NCBI RefSeq assembly: GCF_902498825.1
Contig: NZ_LR701459.1
Location: 2,651,890-2,715,889, forward strand
Reading direction: 5' to 3'
Length of the DNA stretch: 64,000 bases
Source: Rhizobium sp. EC-SD404
Lineage (GTDB): Bacteria; Pseudomonadota; Alphaproteobacteria; Rhizobiales; Rhizobiaceae
Positions 17,839 through 27,153 of the stretch are shown one piece after another. Below the pieces are notes generated by a model. That model ran no database searches and was not told the DNA's origin. It was given only the letters and a program-made list of their open reading frames with translations. The position numbers and the translations under genes were made by a program. The first letter of the stretch is position 1; each line of letters opens with the position of its first letter.

Positions 17839-18638
17839 TCACGCCCGAAGCGGTCTCGCGCTTCATCGAAGAGCAAGGGGCCGCAGTGCTGGTCACCATC
17901 TGTCAGGCTAAGGGCTCCGTGCCGCGCGAGCCCGGGGCCTGGATGCTGGTGGGCAAGGATCGGCTCCTGAACACGATCGGCGGCGGTCAGCTCGAATTTA
18001 CCGCAACACATCATGCAAGGGCGATCCTAACAGGCGAGCAGACGGACATGCGCCTCGACGTGCCGCTCGGCCCGGCAATCGGGCAGTGCTGCGGCGGTCA
18101 TGTATCGCTCGAATTCAGGCGGCTAACCGATTCCGAAAACTTAGAAGTTCACGAGCGCGTCGCCGCTGGCCTGGAAGCGAGGCCCCATGTCTATCTCTTC
18201 GGGGCCGGCCATGTTGGCCGGGCCCTTGCGCACGCGCTGAGCCTGCTGCCGTTCCGCACCATCATAGTCGAGACACGGGCCGAAACGCTCGTCGATCTCC
18301 CCTCCAGCGTCGAGACTACATTGACGCCGCTGCCGGAAGAGGTGGTTGCTTCGGCGCCCGCCGGCTCCGCCTTCGTCGTTTTCACTCATGAGCACGCGCT
18401 CGACTTTCTGGTGACCAAAGCTGCGCTGGAACGAGACGACGCCGCCTATGTCGGCATGATCGGCTCGGACACCAAACGCGCGACGTTTGAAAGCGCGTTC
18501 CGGCGGGAAGGCGGCGACCCGAGACGTCTTCAAGCGCTCACCTGCCCGATCGGCGCCAAGCTCTCGGACAAGCGACCAGAGATCATTGGCGCACTGGTCG
18601 CTGCGGAACTCGTCGCAGTGCTCGTTTCAGGAAAATAA
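17835..18638 (+). CDS. xdhC: Xanthine dehydrogenase accessory protein XdhC
   Basis: 267 residues. XdhC binds molybdenum cofactor, promotes its sulfuration and inserts it into XdhB. The N-terminal XdhC/CoxI segment has QAKGSVPREPGAWMLVG and IGGGQLE, then GQCCGGHV. A Rossmann-like C-terminal half starts with YLFGAGHVGRALAHAL and continues to YVGMIGSDTKRATF. The start overlaps the xdhB stop. The last 12 bases overlap a small gene on the opposite strand. Confidence 0.95.
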   Translation: MITPEAVSRFIEEQGAAVLVTICQAKGSVPREPGAWMLVGKDRLLNTIGGGQLEFTATHHARAILTGEQTDMRLDVPLGPAIGQCCGGHVSLEFRRLTDSENLEVHERVAAGLEARPHVYLFGAGHVGRALAHALSLLPFRTIIVETRAETLVDLPSSVETTLTPLPEEVVASAPAGSAFVVFTHEHALDFLVTKAALERDDAAYVGMIGSDTKRATFESAFRREGGDPRRLQALTCPIGAKLSDKRPEIIGALVAAELVAVLVSGK

Positions 18639-18824
18639 GTCCGGATCGCCACGCCGCCGGCGGCCTTGCATCAGTCCCAAATCCCGAAGACGATCCTCGG
18701 GCAGTGAACACGGATCAATTCGGCTGATCCGTGGCCGGCGCTGAAGATGCGCCGACAGCTCCCGGCTGATGCGTATAAAAAGGCGCGCGAAAAGCGGCGC
18801 GCGGACGATGTCCACCCGTTCCAT
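18627..18824 (-). CDS. Small basic protein, DUF1127-like
   Basis: 65 residues from ATG at 18824, preceded by GGAG at eight-base spacing. The protein is Arg-rich. Its segment SLPEDRLRDLGLMQGRRRRG resembles the C-terminal part of DUF1127 proteins (LxDxxLRDIGL), a family of short proteins common in Rhizobiales that often bind RNA or influence phosphate and carbon metabolism. It overlaps the end of xdhC by 12 bases in convergent orientation. A longer reading from TTG or ATG upstream is possible. The family call is tentative. Confidence 0.45.
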   Translation of the reverse strand: MERVDIVRAPLFARLFIRISRELSAHLQRRPRISRIDPCSLPEDRLRDLGLMQGRRRRGDPDLFS

Positions 18825-18945
18825 GACCAAATCTCCGGCCTCGTCTTTGTCTTGCTGGTTGTCGATGATGTGCCGTGACGATAGGCTGGAAACGAGCCGG
18901 CGATCCAATGGGAAGATCGCAAGCGCCCATTAAGAGGCCTTATGC

Positions 18946-19839
18946 ATGGACCCGCTGCCGCCGCTGAACGCACTGCGTGCCTTCGAGGCGGTCAGCCGCC
19001 ATATGAGCTTCACCCGCGCCGCCGACGAGCTCGGCATGACGCAATCGGCAGTCAGCTACCAGATCAAGCTTCTGGAGGATCGTGTCGGCACGCCGCTTTT
19101 TCTGCGCAAGCCGCGCCAGATCGTGCTCAGCGATGTGGGCGGGCGGCTCGCGCCGATGATACGGGAAGCCTTTGCGACGATGCGAGAGGCCGTCGCCAGC
19201 CTCAACGGGGATACCTCCCGCACGCTCGTCATCAACACGCTGCAGACTTTCGCGGCTCGCTGGCTGGTAACGCGACTCGGCTCGTTTCAGCTCGCCCATC
19301 CGGACATCGCCGTCAGGCTGGTAACCGCGCACACCTACGTCGATTTCGACCGTGAGGAGGTCGATGTCGCGATCAGGGTCGGCACCGGTCCCTGGCCGGG
19401 TCTTGCGCGTCACAAACTGATGGACGTTCGCTTCACGCCCATGCTGAGCCCGTCGCTTGCCGAGACGATCGGCGGCGTGAAGGAGCCGGCCGATATCCTC
19501 AAGCTGCCGATCCTCGCGCCGCGCGACCATTGGTGGCCGCTCTGGCTGAATGCCGCGGGTCTGGACCCGGATGCGCTGAAGAACCGACCGGACCACCGGA
19601 TGAGCGCACAGGCGCTCGAAGCGGGCATGGCGATCGCCGGCATCGGTGTCGGCATTCTGACGCCGGAATTTTATCCGAGCGAATTGGCGCTTGGCCAGTT
19701 GATCCAGCCTTTCGACATCATTTGCACGGACGACACAGCCACCCACTGGCTCGTCTACGCGGAAAGCCGCCGCAACGCCCCGCAGATCCGCGCCTTCCGC
19801 AACTGGATTCTTTCACAAGCAGGCGTCGAAGGTGGTTGA
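18946..19839 (+). CDS. LysR-family transcriptional regulator (GcvA-like)
   Basis: 297 residues. The N-terminal winged helix-turn-helix is PLNALRAFEAVSRHMSFTRAADELGMTQSAVSYQIKLLE in family terms (residues 5-43), of the GcvA/AmpR type; the effector domain follows from about residue 93. It lies between xdhC and puuD in the same orientation, so it is a good candidate regulator of the purine genes on both sides. The ligand is not evident; urate or xanthine would be logical. Confidence 0.9.
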   Translation: MDPLPPLNALRAFEAVSRHMSFTRAADELGMTQSAVSYQIKLLEDRVGTPLFLRKPRQIVLSDVGGRLAPMIREAFATMREAVASLNGDTSRTLVINTLQTFAARWLVTRLGSFQLAHPDIAVRLVTAHTYVDFDREEVDVAIRVGTGPWPGLARHKLMDVRFTPMLSPSLAETIGGVKEPADILKLPILAPRDHWWPLWLNAAGLDPDALKNRPDHRMSAQALEAGMAIAGIGVGILTPEFYPSELALGQLIQPFDIICTDDTATHWLVYAESRRNAPQIRAFRNWILSQAGVEGG

Positions 19840-19851
19840 TGCATTGCACAA
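19840..19851. promoter_or_regulatory. TGCATTGCACAA motif upstream of puuD
   Basis: TGCATTGCACAA starts directly after the LysR stop codon and 74 bases before the puuD ATG. Apart from the central W it matches the element in front of bdhA (12001-12012). Its significance depends on whether this family of sites is real; see the finding on TGCAWTGCA. Confidence 0.3.
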
Positions 19852-19913
19852 GGGCCTTTTCGCACCCAAGCGTCTCACGCTAAGGATCGGAACCGCATAA
19901 ACGGGGTCGAACC

Positions 19914-21158
19914 ATGTATGAATACGCGATCGCCTGGGAATGGCTGTCTTTTGCCGTGCGCTGGCTGCACGTCATCACCGCCATCGCCTGGATCGGCTCG
20001 TCCTTCTACTTCATCGCGCTGGATCTCGGCCTGACGAAGCGCCCGGGAATGCCCGTGGGTGCGAGCGGCGAGGAATGGCAGGTGCATGGCGGCGGCTTCT
20101 ACCACATCCAGAAATACATGGTCGCCCCGGCCGCCATGCCGGAGCACCTCACCTGGTTCAAATGGGAAAGCTATGCGACCTGGCTTTCCGGCTTCGCGAT
20201 GCTCGCCGTCGTCTATTATGCCGGCGCGGATCTCTACCTGATCGACCGCAGTGTCCTCGACGTTTCGGCACCCGTCGCGACCCTGATCTCGCTAGCCTCG
20301 CTCGGCTTCGGCTGGGTGCTCTACGACCAGCTCTGCAAGTCTCCGATCGGCAAACATACGACCGGCCTGATGATCGTGCTCTACGGCGTGCTGGTGGCCA
20401 TGGCCTGGGGCTACACCCAGCTCTTCACCGGGCGCGCGGCGTTCCTGCATCTCGGTGCGTTCACCGCGACGATCATGTCGGCCAACGTGTTTCTCATTAT
20501 CATCCCGAACCAGAAGATCGTGGTGGCCGACCTGAAGGCCGGCCGTGCGCCCGATCCACGCCTCGGGCTGCAGGCCAAGCAGCGCTCGCTACACAACAAC
20601 TACCTGACGCTGCCCGTTATCTTCCTGATGCTGTCGAACCACTATCCGTTGGCGTTCGGCACGGCCTACAATTGGGTGATCGCCTCGCTCGTCTTCCTGA
20701 TGGGCGTGACGATCCGGCACTGGTTCAACACCAAGCACGCCCGCAAGGGCTCGCCGACCTGGACGTGGATCGTGACGCTGGTGATCTTCATCGTCATCAT
20801 GTGGCTGTCCACCGTCCCCCGCCAGGTTACGGAGGACGGTGTCGAAGCTGCCGGTGCTGTGGCCCCGGCCTTCGCGGCATTCGCGGAAGACGTGCATTTC
20901 GACGAGGCGCGCGACACCATCCAGGGACGCTGCTCCATGTGTCATGCGGCAGAGCCGGTCTGGGAAGGCATCCACCGTGCACCCAAGGGCGTTCTTCTCG
21001 AAACAGATGCGGAGATTGCAGCCCACGCCCGCGAGATCTACCTGCAATCCGGCCGCAGCCACGCCATGCCGCCCGGCAATTTGACGGCGATGACCGAAGC
21101 GGAGCGCTCGCTGATCAGCGCCTGGTATGAAAGCGCTGCGTATGGAGCAGACCGATGA
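19914..21158 (+). CDS. puuD: Urate hydroxylase PuuD (membrane protein with cytochrome c domain)
   Basis: 414 residues. This is the alternative to uricase: an integral membrane enzyme that oxidises urate to 5-hydroxyisourate and feeds electrons to the respiratory chain. About eight transmembrane segments fill residues 10-300 (WLSFAVRWLHVITAIAWIGSSFYF in the first two), with conserved His residues such as WLHV and FYHIQKY. A C-terminal cytochrome c domain has CSMCH at residues 340-344 and a later Met in SHAMPPGN as likely axial ligand. No cofactor-free uricase gene is seen, so this is probably the urate-oxidising step. It overlaps guaD by ATGA. Confidence 0.93.
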   Translation: MYEYAIAWEWLSFAVRWLHVITAIAWIGSSFYFIALDLGLTKRPGMPVGASGEEWQVHGGGFYHIQKYMVAPAAMPEHLTWFKWESYATWLSGFAMLAVVYYAGADLYLIDRSVLDVSAPVATLISLASLGFGWVLYDQLCKSPIGKHTTGLMIVLYGVLVAMAWGYTQLFTGRAAFLHLGAFTATIMSANVFLIIIPNQKIVVADLKAGRAPDPRLGLQAKQRSLHNNYLTLPVIFLMLSNHYPLAFGTAYNWVIASLVFLMGVTIRHWFNTKHARKGSPTWTWIVTLVIFIVIMWLSTVPRQVTEDGVEAAGAVAPAFAAFAEDVHFDEARDTIQGRCSMCHAAEPVWEGIHRAPKGVLLETDAEIAAHAREIYLQSGRSHAMPPGNLTAMTEAERSLISAWYESAAYGADR

Positions 21159-22462
21159 GCGCGCGCCTGCTGCGCGGAAGGCTGCTCTCCTTCACGCGCA
21201 GACCTGAAGCCGCCGACGACCACACAAGCTACCGTTACGAGGAAGATGGCGGCCTTCTGATGCAGGATGGGCGCATCAAGGCGATCGGGCCCTTCAAGCA
21301 GGTGAAGGCGATGGCACCGGAGAACGCGGCTGTCATCGATCATCGGCCGTACCTCATCATGCCGGGCTTCATCGATCCGCATATCCATTATCCGCAGATG
21401 CAGGTCGTCGGCTCCTATGCCGGCTCACTTCTGGAATGGCTGAACACCTACACCTTCATCGAGGAACAGCGCTTCGACGACGAAATCCACTCGGCGCGGA
21501 TCGCCGGGCGCTTTTTCGACGAACTCGTGCGCCACGGCACGACGACGGCGGTCGCCTATTGTTCGGTGCACCGCTCGAGCGCCGACAATTTCTTCGCCGA
21601 AGCGAGCCGCAGGAACCTGCGCATGATCGCCGGCAAGGTGATGATGGACCGCAACGCGCCGGAAGCTTTGACCGATACGCCGCAATCGTCGTTCGAAGAC
21701 ACGCAACACGTGATCGACCGCTGGCACGGCAAGGGACGCAACCTCGTTGCCATTACGCCGCGCTTCGCCATCACGTCCTCGCCCGAACAGATGGAGATGG
21801 CGCAAGCGCTGGCCAAGCGGAATCCGGATCTTCACATCCAGACGCATCTTTCTGAAAACAAGGCGGAAATCGAATTCGCCTGCGAGCTCTATCCGAGCGC
21901 CAAGGACTACACCGACATCTACGCGCGCTATGGCCTGCTCGGACCACGCACGCTTCTCGGCCACGCCATCCATTTGAGTGATCGCGAGTTGGGCGCGTTG
22001 GCGGAGGCAGATGCGGTGCCCGTTTCTTGCCCGACCTCGAACCTCTTCCTCGGCAGCGGCCTCTTCGACCTGCGCCGCGTGGAGAAGGCCGGCCTGCGCG
22101 CGGCCTTTGCCACCGACATCGGCGGTGGCACGAGCTATTCGATGCTGCGCACGATGGACGAGGCCTACAAGGTGCAGCAACTGGCCGGCAACCGCATGCC
22201 ACCACTCGAAAGCGCATGGCGCATGACGCGCGGCAATGCCGATGCGCTGGGCCTCACCGACCAGGTCGGCACACTGGACGAAGGCTCCGAAGCGGATGTC
22301 GTGGTGCTCGACGCCCAGGCGACACCCGCCATGGCGCTGAAGATGGAACGGGTTACCACGCTTTCGGAGGAGCTATTCCTGCTGCAGACCATGGGTGACG
22401 ACCGTGCCATCCGCGAAGTCTACGTTGCCGGCGAGCCGGGCAAATCGGCGCTGATGCATTGA
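21155..22462 (+). CDS. guaD: Guanine deaminase
   Basis: 435 residues, amidohydrolase superfamily; converts guanine to xanthine and ammonia. Metal-ligand motifs are PGFIDPHIHYPQMQ, HIQTHLSENKAEIEF, LLGHAIHLSD and the Asp in FATDIGGGTSYSM, all in the order expected of GuaD. It is coupled to puuD and supplies xanthine to xdhABC. The 3' end faces uraH, with a shared hairpin terminator between them. Confidence 0.95.
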   Translation: MSARLLRGRLLSFTRRPEAADDHTSYRYEEDGGLLMQDGRIKAIGPFKQVKAMAPENAAVIDHRPYLIMPGFIDPHIHYPQMQVVGSYAGSLLEWLNTYTFIEEQRFDDEIHSARIAGRFFDELVRHGTTTAVAYCSVHRSSADNFFAEASRRNLRMIAGKVMMDRNAPEALTDTPQSSFEDTQHVIDRWHGKGRNLVAITPRFAITSSPEQMEMAQALAKRNPDLHIQTHLSENKAEIEFACELYPSAKDYTDIYARYGLLGPRTLLGHAIHLSDRELGALAEADAVPVSCPTSNLFLGSGLFDLRRVEKAGLRAAFATDIGGGTSYSMLRTMDEAYKVQQLAGNRMPPLESAWRMTRGNADALGLTDQVGTLDEGSEADVVVLDAQATPAMALKMERVTTLSEELFLLQTMGDDRAIREVYVAGEPGKSALMH

Positions 22463-22470
22463 AGCGGCGT

Positions 22471-22500
22471 GGTCGCCCCGCGATGGGGACGACCTTTGTG
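22471..22500 (+). terminator. Terminator between convergent guaD and uraH
   Basis: GGTCGCCCC pairs with GGGGACGACC (one bulged A) around a 5-base loop and is followed by TTTGTG on the plus strand. It sits nine bases after the guaD stop. It may also serve the minus-strand uraH message, though no T-run is present on that side. Confidence 0.6.
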
Positions 22501-22509
22501 ATCGCCGGA

Positions 22510-22872
22510 TCAACTACCACGATAGGTCGAGTAGCCGTACGGCGATATCAGTAGCGGCACATGGTAGTGGGCGCCGGCATCGGCGATGCCGAAACGGATC
22601 GGCACGACGTCGAGAAAGGCGGGCTCGGGAAGAGGCTGCGCCTGCGCCCGCAGATAGTCGCCTGCGTGGAAGACCAACTCGTAGGTTCCTGCCGACAGGC
22701 TTTCGCCCGCGAGCAGCGGTGCATCGCAGCGCCCGTCGGAATTGGTCGTGACGCTTTTGAGTTGGACGCGCTCGGAGCCTTCGAGCCTGAACAGCTCGAT
22801 CGCTAGGCCGGAAGCCGGACGTCCCGATGCGGTGTCGAGGACATGGGTGGTCAGTCGGCCGCCTTCGCTCAT
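22510..22872 (-). CDS. uraH: 5-hydroxyisourate hydrolase (transthyretin-like)
   Basis: 120 residues. It hydrolyses 5-hydroxyisourate from PuuD to OHCU. Family signatures are the N-terminal [14 protein letters not shown] with the active-site His, the Arg in NSDGRC, the His-rich [22 protein letters not shown], and the diagnostic C-terminal YRGS. ATG at 22872 overlaps the allA stop (ATGA). It is the last gene of the puuE-uraD-alc-allA-uraH operon. Confidence 0.97.
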   Translation of the reverse strand: MSEGGRLTTHVLDTASGRPASGLAIELFRLEGSERVQLKSVTTNSDGRCDAPLLAGESLSAGTYELVFHAGDYLRAQAQPLPEPAFLDVVPIRFGIADAGAHYHVPLLISPYGYSTYRGS

Positions 22873-23387
22873 GGCGCATCCCTTTTCGTCAAGTCGGCCG
22901 CCTCGATGACGAAGGGCTCGGAATAGAAGTATTCTTTGAGATTGAGCCCAGGCCCTTCCCGGTCGACGACCAGGAAGTCGCTGATTTCATCAAGAGCCAG
23001 AAGCGGGTGATGCCAGACATTGCGACCATAGCTGATGCCTTGCGTGCCTGACGCGCGGAACACACGCGGCCGCGCGGGCCTGCCATTCTCATCCTCGGCG
23101 ACGGCAAGCAGCCAGTCGCGCTTGTCGAGCGGATAGAAGGCTTGGCTCCCGTCCGGGTGGCGTTCCATCATGGCAATGGAAAACGGAAAAGCCCGTGGCT
23201 GCCCGCGAAAGAGGCTGACGATCGTGCGGCCTTCCGCATCCGTGTCGCTGACGGCGAGCCGATGGAAGCGCTCGGTCGTGCCGCCATTGATGAGCCGCAG
23301 TTCCGCTCCCTCGGTCTCCATGACCGACCCGAAAGGTGCGAAAGCCTCCCGCGTCAGCGGTTCGACGGTGAGGATCAGCGCAGCCAA
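22869..23387 (-). CDS. allA: Ureidoglycolate lyase
   Basis: 172 residues; splits ureidoglycolate to glyoxylate and urea. The start is TTG at 23387 (next to the alc stop), giving [20 protein letters not shown], which matches AllA N-termini. Cupin-like motifs are [31 protein letters not shown] and [12 protein letters not shown], which ends in the conserved His pair. It releases the second urea of the pathway and overlaps uraH. Confidence 0.93.
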   Translation of the reverse strand: MAALILTVEPLTREAFAPFGSVMETEGAELRLINGGTTERFHRLAVSDTDAEGRTIVSLFRGQPRAFPFSIAMMERHPDGSQAFYPLDKRDWLLAVAEDENGRPARPRVFRASGTQGISYGRNVWHHPLLALDEISDFLVVDREGPGLNLKEYFYSEPFVIEAADLTKRDAP

Positions 23388-23391
23388 GCGC

Positions 23392-24438
23392 TCAGGCCTT
23401 CGTGCCGAAAAGCCGCAGACGGCTCACGCCGCCATCGGGGTGGATCGCGAAGCGCACATGGGTCACCGGCCCGATTGCCTGCACCGCATCGCCGGTGAAG
23501 CTGTGGACATGGTCCATCTGCAGCTTGGTGCGCGGCAGAACGGGTTTCCAGGCTTCGCTGTCGCGGATCTGTTCGTCGCTGAAATCGCCGACATGATCCG
23601 GCAGATAGGCACCCATCAGCTCGCAGGTGTCGGGAAAGTTGCCCTTGAAATGGGCGGTATCGACGACGATCCGGTCGATCGTGCCGGCGTGGCCGAGCTT
23701 CAGGATCGTCCAGTCGTGACCGGGTCCGCGACGGCGCGCCGTTTCCCAGCCATCGCCCATGTTGATGCCACGGCCGGGTCCAAGCATCCGTTCCGGCGAA
23801 CCGTAGTGGGCGTCCGACCAGGCGAGCGCCCGGGCACCATGGAAGATATAGGCGAGATCGACCTCTGCAGACGCATCGACCCGATCCCAGTCGAAATGGG
23901 CGGCACCGAAGACGCGCAGGCGTGCAACGCCGCCATCGGGATAGATGTGCAGACGCAGGTGCGTCCACACATCGGCGCGCTTGGCCTGATCGTCGATCTC
24001 GACATAATGATGCTGTGACGGACCGAGCGCCGTCTTCGACAGGATCTCGACCCACTCGGTCGCCTCGTCCGGATCGCCGCCCTCGACATAGGCTGCCTCG
24101 ATGCTGGCGTGCGGCGGGTAGTTGCCGGTGAAGAAGCTCGTATCGACGTCGAACCCGAAGACGCGGCCGGGCATCGCGAGCCGGATGATTGCCCAGTCAT
24201 GGCCAGGCACGCGCTTGCGCCGCGACTCCCAGCCGTCCATCCACTTGCCGTTGTCGTCGTATTCGCCGGGCAGGAAGACCGCCGGCTCATCCTTCAGCAT
24301 GCGCGACAGCGGCGCGAAGAACTCGTCGGACGTGGAAAGCCCGATCGCCCCAAGCCGCTCGGAGGCCAGGTTGATGGTGCCGCGGACGAAATCAGGAATG
24401 TCCTCGTTGCGTTCGAGGACGGCATGCTCGTTCGTCAT
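23392..24438 (-). CDS. alc: Allantoicase
   Basis: 348 residues; hydrolyses allantoate to ureidoglycolate and urea. It consists of two homologous jelly-roll repeats. Each has a GHDW motif ([12 protein letters not shown] near residue 78 and [12 protein letters not shown] near residue 242) and a GGVxRLRxFG motif ([12 protein letters not shown] and [12 protein letters not shown]), showing the internal duplication. ATG at 24438 follows the uraD stop with no gap. Using allantoicase plus ureidoglycolate lyase, the route makes urea rather than direct ammonia, which fits the urea genes nearby. Confidence 0.96.
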   Translation of the reverse strand: MTNEHAVLERNEDIPDFVRGTINLASERLGAIGLSTSDEFFAPLSRMLKDEPAVFLPGEYDDNGKWMDGWESRRKRVPGHDWAIIRLAMPGRVFGFDVDTSFFTGNYPPHASIEAAYVEGGDPDEATEWVEILSKTALGPSQHHYVEIDDQAKRADVWTHLRLHIYPDGGVARLRVFGAAHFDWDRVDASAEVDLAYIFHGARALAWSDAHYGSPERMLGPGRGINMGDGWETARRRGPGHDWTILKLGHAGTIDRIVVDTAHFKGNFPDTCELMGAYLPDHVGDFSDEQIRDSEAWKPVLPRTKLQMDHVHSFTGDAVQAIGPVTHVRFAIHPDGGVSRLRLFGTKA

Positions 24439-24936
24439 TCAACTCTCCGGATGCATGGATTTGAGCCTGAGCAGTGCGATCTTCTCCACCTCGTTGCAGG
24501 CGGTCGCAAACTCGTGCGGCTTGGTGTTCTTGATGCGCTTCTCGAAAGCCCGCAGGATGTCGTCCTTGCCGAGCCCCTTGACCGCGATGATGAAGGGGAA
24601 GCCGAATTCGCGCTGATAGCGATCGTTGAGTTCGGTGAAGCGCGCATGTTCTTCAGGCAAAAGCCGATCGAGGCCTGCGCCAGCCTGCTCGGATTTCGAA
24701 GCCTCGGTGAGACCGCCCGAGATCGCGAGCTTGCCTGCGAGATCCGGATGGGCCTTCAGGACGTCCAGCCGCTCCTGCGTGCTCGCCGCGCGGAACGCCT
24801 GGCACAACGCCAGATGAACGGTCGAGACCGTCAGCGCCTGGTCGGGCGCAAGACGCCGATATCCACGCTCGGCAACGAAGGGCGAATGTTCGAAGATCCC
24901 GCCGTAGCGCTCGACGAATGCGTCCTTGTCGATCAT
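24439..24936 (-). CDS. uraD: OHCU decarboxylase
   Basis: 165 residues from ATG at 24936, chosen because it overlaps the puuE stop as ATGA. It decarboxylates 2-oxo-4-hydroxy-4-carboxy-5-ureidoimidazoline to S-allantoin. Conserved segments are ERYGGIFEHSPFVAER with the catalytic-region His, AHPDLAGKLA, LTEASKSEQAGAGLD and FGFPFIIAVKG, all diagnostic. It is directly followed by alc. Confidence 0.96.
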   Translation of the reverse strand: MIDKDAFVERYGGIFEHSPFVAERGYRRLAPDQALTVSTVHLALCQAFRAASTQERLDVLKAHPDLAGKLAISGGLTEASKSEQAGAGLDRLLPEEHARFTELNDRYQREFGFPFIIAVKGLGKDDILRAFEKRIKNTKPHEFATACNEVEKIALLRLKSMHPES

Positions 24937-25868
24937 CGCGGCTGCCTCTTGTGGTGCGCGTGCCAATGGCGCGCGATATCGATGCGGCGCGCGACCCAGA
25001 CCTTATCGTGGCCCGCGACATAGTCGAGGAACCGCGCAAGGGCCGCCGCCCGCCCCGGGCGGCCGACGAGACGGCAGTGGAGACCGATGGACATCATCTT
25101 GGCCGCACCCTGCCCGCCTTCCTCATGAAGAACGTCGAAGCTGTCCTTGAGATAGGTGAAGAACTGCTCGCCCGTGTTGAACCCTTGCGGCGTCGCGAAG
25201 CGCATGTCGTTGGCGTCGAGCGTATAGGGCACGATCAGATGGTCGCCATTCGCTCCATCGACCCAATAGGGCAGATCGTCCGCGTAGGAATCGGAGGAAT
25301 AGACGAAGCCGCCCTCCTCCATCGCCAGTTGCGTCGAATGGATCGACGATCGGCCCGTATACCAGCCGAGTGGCCGTTCGCCCGTCACAGCCGTGTGGAT
25401 GCGGATCGCTTCGTCGCGGTGCCGGCGCTCTTCGTCGAGCGTGAAATCCTTGTAGTCGATCCATTTGAGGCCGTGGGATGCGATCTCCCAATCGGCTTCC
25501 TTCATGCCCGCTACCGCTTCCGGATTGCGCTGCAGCGCGGTGGCGACACCGTAGACGGTGACGGGCATCCGCCGCTCGAAGAACATGCGCCAAAGCCGCC
25601 AGAAGCCCGCACGCGAGCCGTATTCGTAGATCGATTCCATGTTCATGTGGCGCTGGCCGGGCCAGGCCTGCGCGCCGACGATTTCCGAGAGGAACGCTTC
25701 CGACGCGGCATCGCCATGGATGATCGCGTTCTCGCCGCCTTCCTCGTAGTTGACGACGAACTGCACGGCGATGCGCGCGCCGTCGGGCCAGCGCGGATCG
25801 GGCGTCGTCCGGCCATAGCCGATCATGTCTCTGGGATAAGGTTCGGTGGTCATCTTGAGATTCTTCAT
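24933..25868 (-). CDS. puuE: Allantoinase PuuE (polysaccharide deacetylase fold)
   Basis: 311 residues from ATG at 25868; ATG at 25853 (MTTEPYPRDMIGYG) is an equally plausible start, since neither has a strong ribosome site. It hydrolyses allantoin to allantoate and belongs to the polysaccharide-deacetylase family, not to the metal amidohydrolases (AllB). Signatures are VQFVVNYEEGGENAIIHGD, EIASHGLKWIDY, GWYTGRSSIHST and MMSIGLHCRLVGRPGR. It is first in the five-gene leftward operon. Confidence 0.95.
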   Translation of the reverse strand: MKNLKMTTEPYPRDMIGYGRTTPDPRWPDGARIAVQFVVNYEEGGENAIIHGDAASEAFLSEIVGAQAWPGQRHMNMESIYEYGSRAGFWRLWRMFFERRMPVTVYGVATALQRNPEAVAGMKEADWEIASHGLKWIDYKDFTLDEERRHRDEAIRIHTAVTGERPLGWYTGRSSIHSTQLAMEEGGFVYSSDSYADDLPYWVDGANGDHLIVPYTLDANDMRFATPQGFNTGEQFFTYLKDSFDVLHEEGGQGAAKMMSIGLHCRLVGRPGRAAALARFLDYVAGHDKVWVARRIDIARHWHAHHKRQPR

Positions 25869-25925
25869 TCTTTGGGCGGACGTTATCACCCGCAGCGTTG
25901 ATTGCCAGCGTGCTCGCCGCGCCGT

Positions 25926-27095
25926 TCAACGCTTTATCCGCGCCGTCTTGGCAAGATGATAATCGATCGAGAAGCTCTCCGGCAATTCGACCGGCCGACC
26001 GAGCAGCCGGTCCAGCGCCGCCTTGGCCATGGCGTGGGCAATGCCGAGCGTGATCTTGAAGCCGCCCGTCGCGATCACCGTCTTCGTGTCACCCGGCACG
26101 AGATCGACGAGCGGATCACGACCGATCGCCCGCGGGCGAAGCCCGGCCCAGCGTTCGATCACCGGCGCATCGGCAAGCCGCGGACACAGCGCGTGCGCCC
26201 GATCGAGCAGACCATCGAGTTGGGCATCGGTCGAAAACGGCGCGTCGAAGCTGTTCTCGCTGGTACTGCCGATCGCGACCGAACCATCCGCATGGGGAAC
26301 GATGTAGACGCCATCGTCGAAAATGAGCGGCTGGCCGGGATCGCAGCGGGCATCGAGAAGCGCCGCCTGGCCTTTGACGGGCATGCCGAGTTCCGCCGGA
26401 AGCGGAAAAAGCGCCGATAGCAGTGGAAAGCTTTCATGACCGGCCGTGACGGCCAGCCGGTCGGCCATCACTACAGCGCCGCTTGCGAGCTCAGCTTTGC
26501 TCGCCTGCCAATGCCGCAGGCCATCATGCTCGATCATCGATACGTTCGGCCGCGCTTCCAGGCTTGTTCGCAGGGCCGCGCAGAGGCGTCGCGGATCGAG
26601 CCTTGCGCTCAGATCGTCGAAGACGACGCCGGCCGGAGCGGCATCCGGCACCAGCCATTCGTTCTCAGTCGCGGACGAATGGACCGTCCAGTGAAAATTG
26701 CGGCCGTCCCCCTGCCAGTTTCGGGCGGCATCGTCCTCCCGTTCGCGCGCCCGCTCAAGCTGGCGCTGATCGCCAAGCGGCATGAGCCGGCCGATGCGCC
26801 CGTAGCCGGTGGAAAGTCCTGTCTCCGTTTCGAGACAGGCAATCGCCGGCTCCAGCGACAAAAGCGCTTCGAACTGAAATTGCTTTTTGCCGTTCCAGCG
26901 CTCCGGTGCATGGGGCATCAGCGCGCCGAGAATGCCGCCGCTGGCACCCGCACCGATCGCGCCGGCATCCACGAGAACCACCGACAGGCCTTGGTCGCTG
27001 GCAAGGCGCGCCATCCACAGCCCGACGACACCGCCGCCTGCGATCAGAAGATCGCATCGCTGATCGCTGCCGGAAGCTGACCGTGCCCGTTGCAT
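25926..27095 (-). CDS. FAD-dependent oxidoreductase, probable MnmC-type half of a split enzyme
   Basis: 389 residues from ATG at 27095. The dinucleotide fold begins LLIAGGGVVGLWMARLAS near residue 15, with GASGGILGALMPH after it and a C-terminal FAD segment GLRPRAIGRDPLVDLVPG and IATGGFKITLGIAHAMA. This is the DAO family fold that forms the C-terminal half of E. coli MnmC, which removes the carboxymethyl group of cmnm5s2U34 in tRNA. The mnmD gene is divergent 58 bases away, so I infer a split MnmC pair. A general amino-acid oxidase remains possible. Confidence 0.75.
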   Translation of the reverse strand: MQRARSASGSDQRCDLLIAGGGVVGLWMARLASDQGLSVVLVDAGAIGAGASGGILGALMPHAPERWNGKKQFQFEALLSLEPAIACLETETGLSTGYGRIGRLMPLGDQRQLERAREREDDAARNWQGDGRNFHWTVHSSATENEWLVPDAAPAGVVFDDLSARLDPRRLCAALRTSLEARPNVSMIEHDGLRHWQASKAELASGAVVMADRLAVTAGHESFPLLSALFPLPAELGMPVKGQAALLDARCDPGQPLIFDDGVYIVPHADGSVAIGSTSENSFDAPFSTDAQLDGLLDRAHALCPRLADAPVIERWAGLRPRAIGRDPLVDLVPGDTKTVIATGGFKITLGIAHAMAKAALDRLLGRPVELPESFSIDYHLAKTARIKR

Positions 27096-27153
27096 CAGCG
27101 CTTTAATTGGCGCTACGCACGTCGCGGAGAGAGCGCGGCATGGAAGCGGATCG

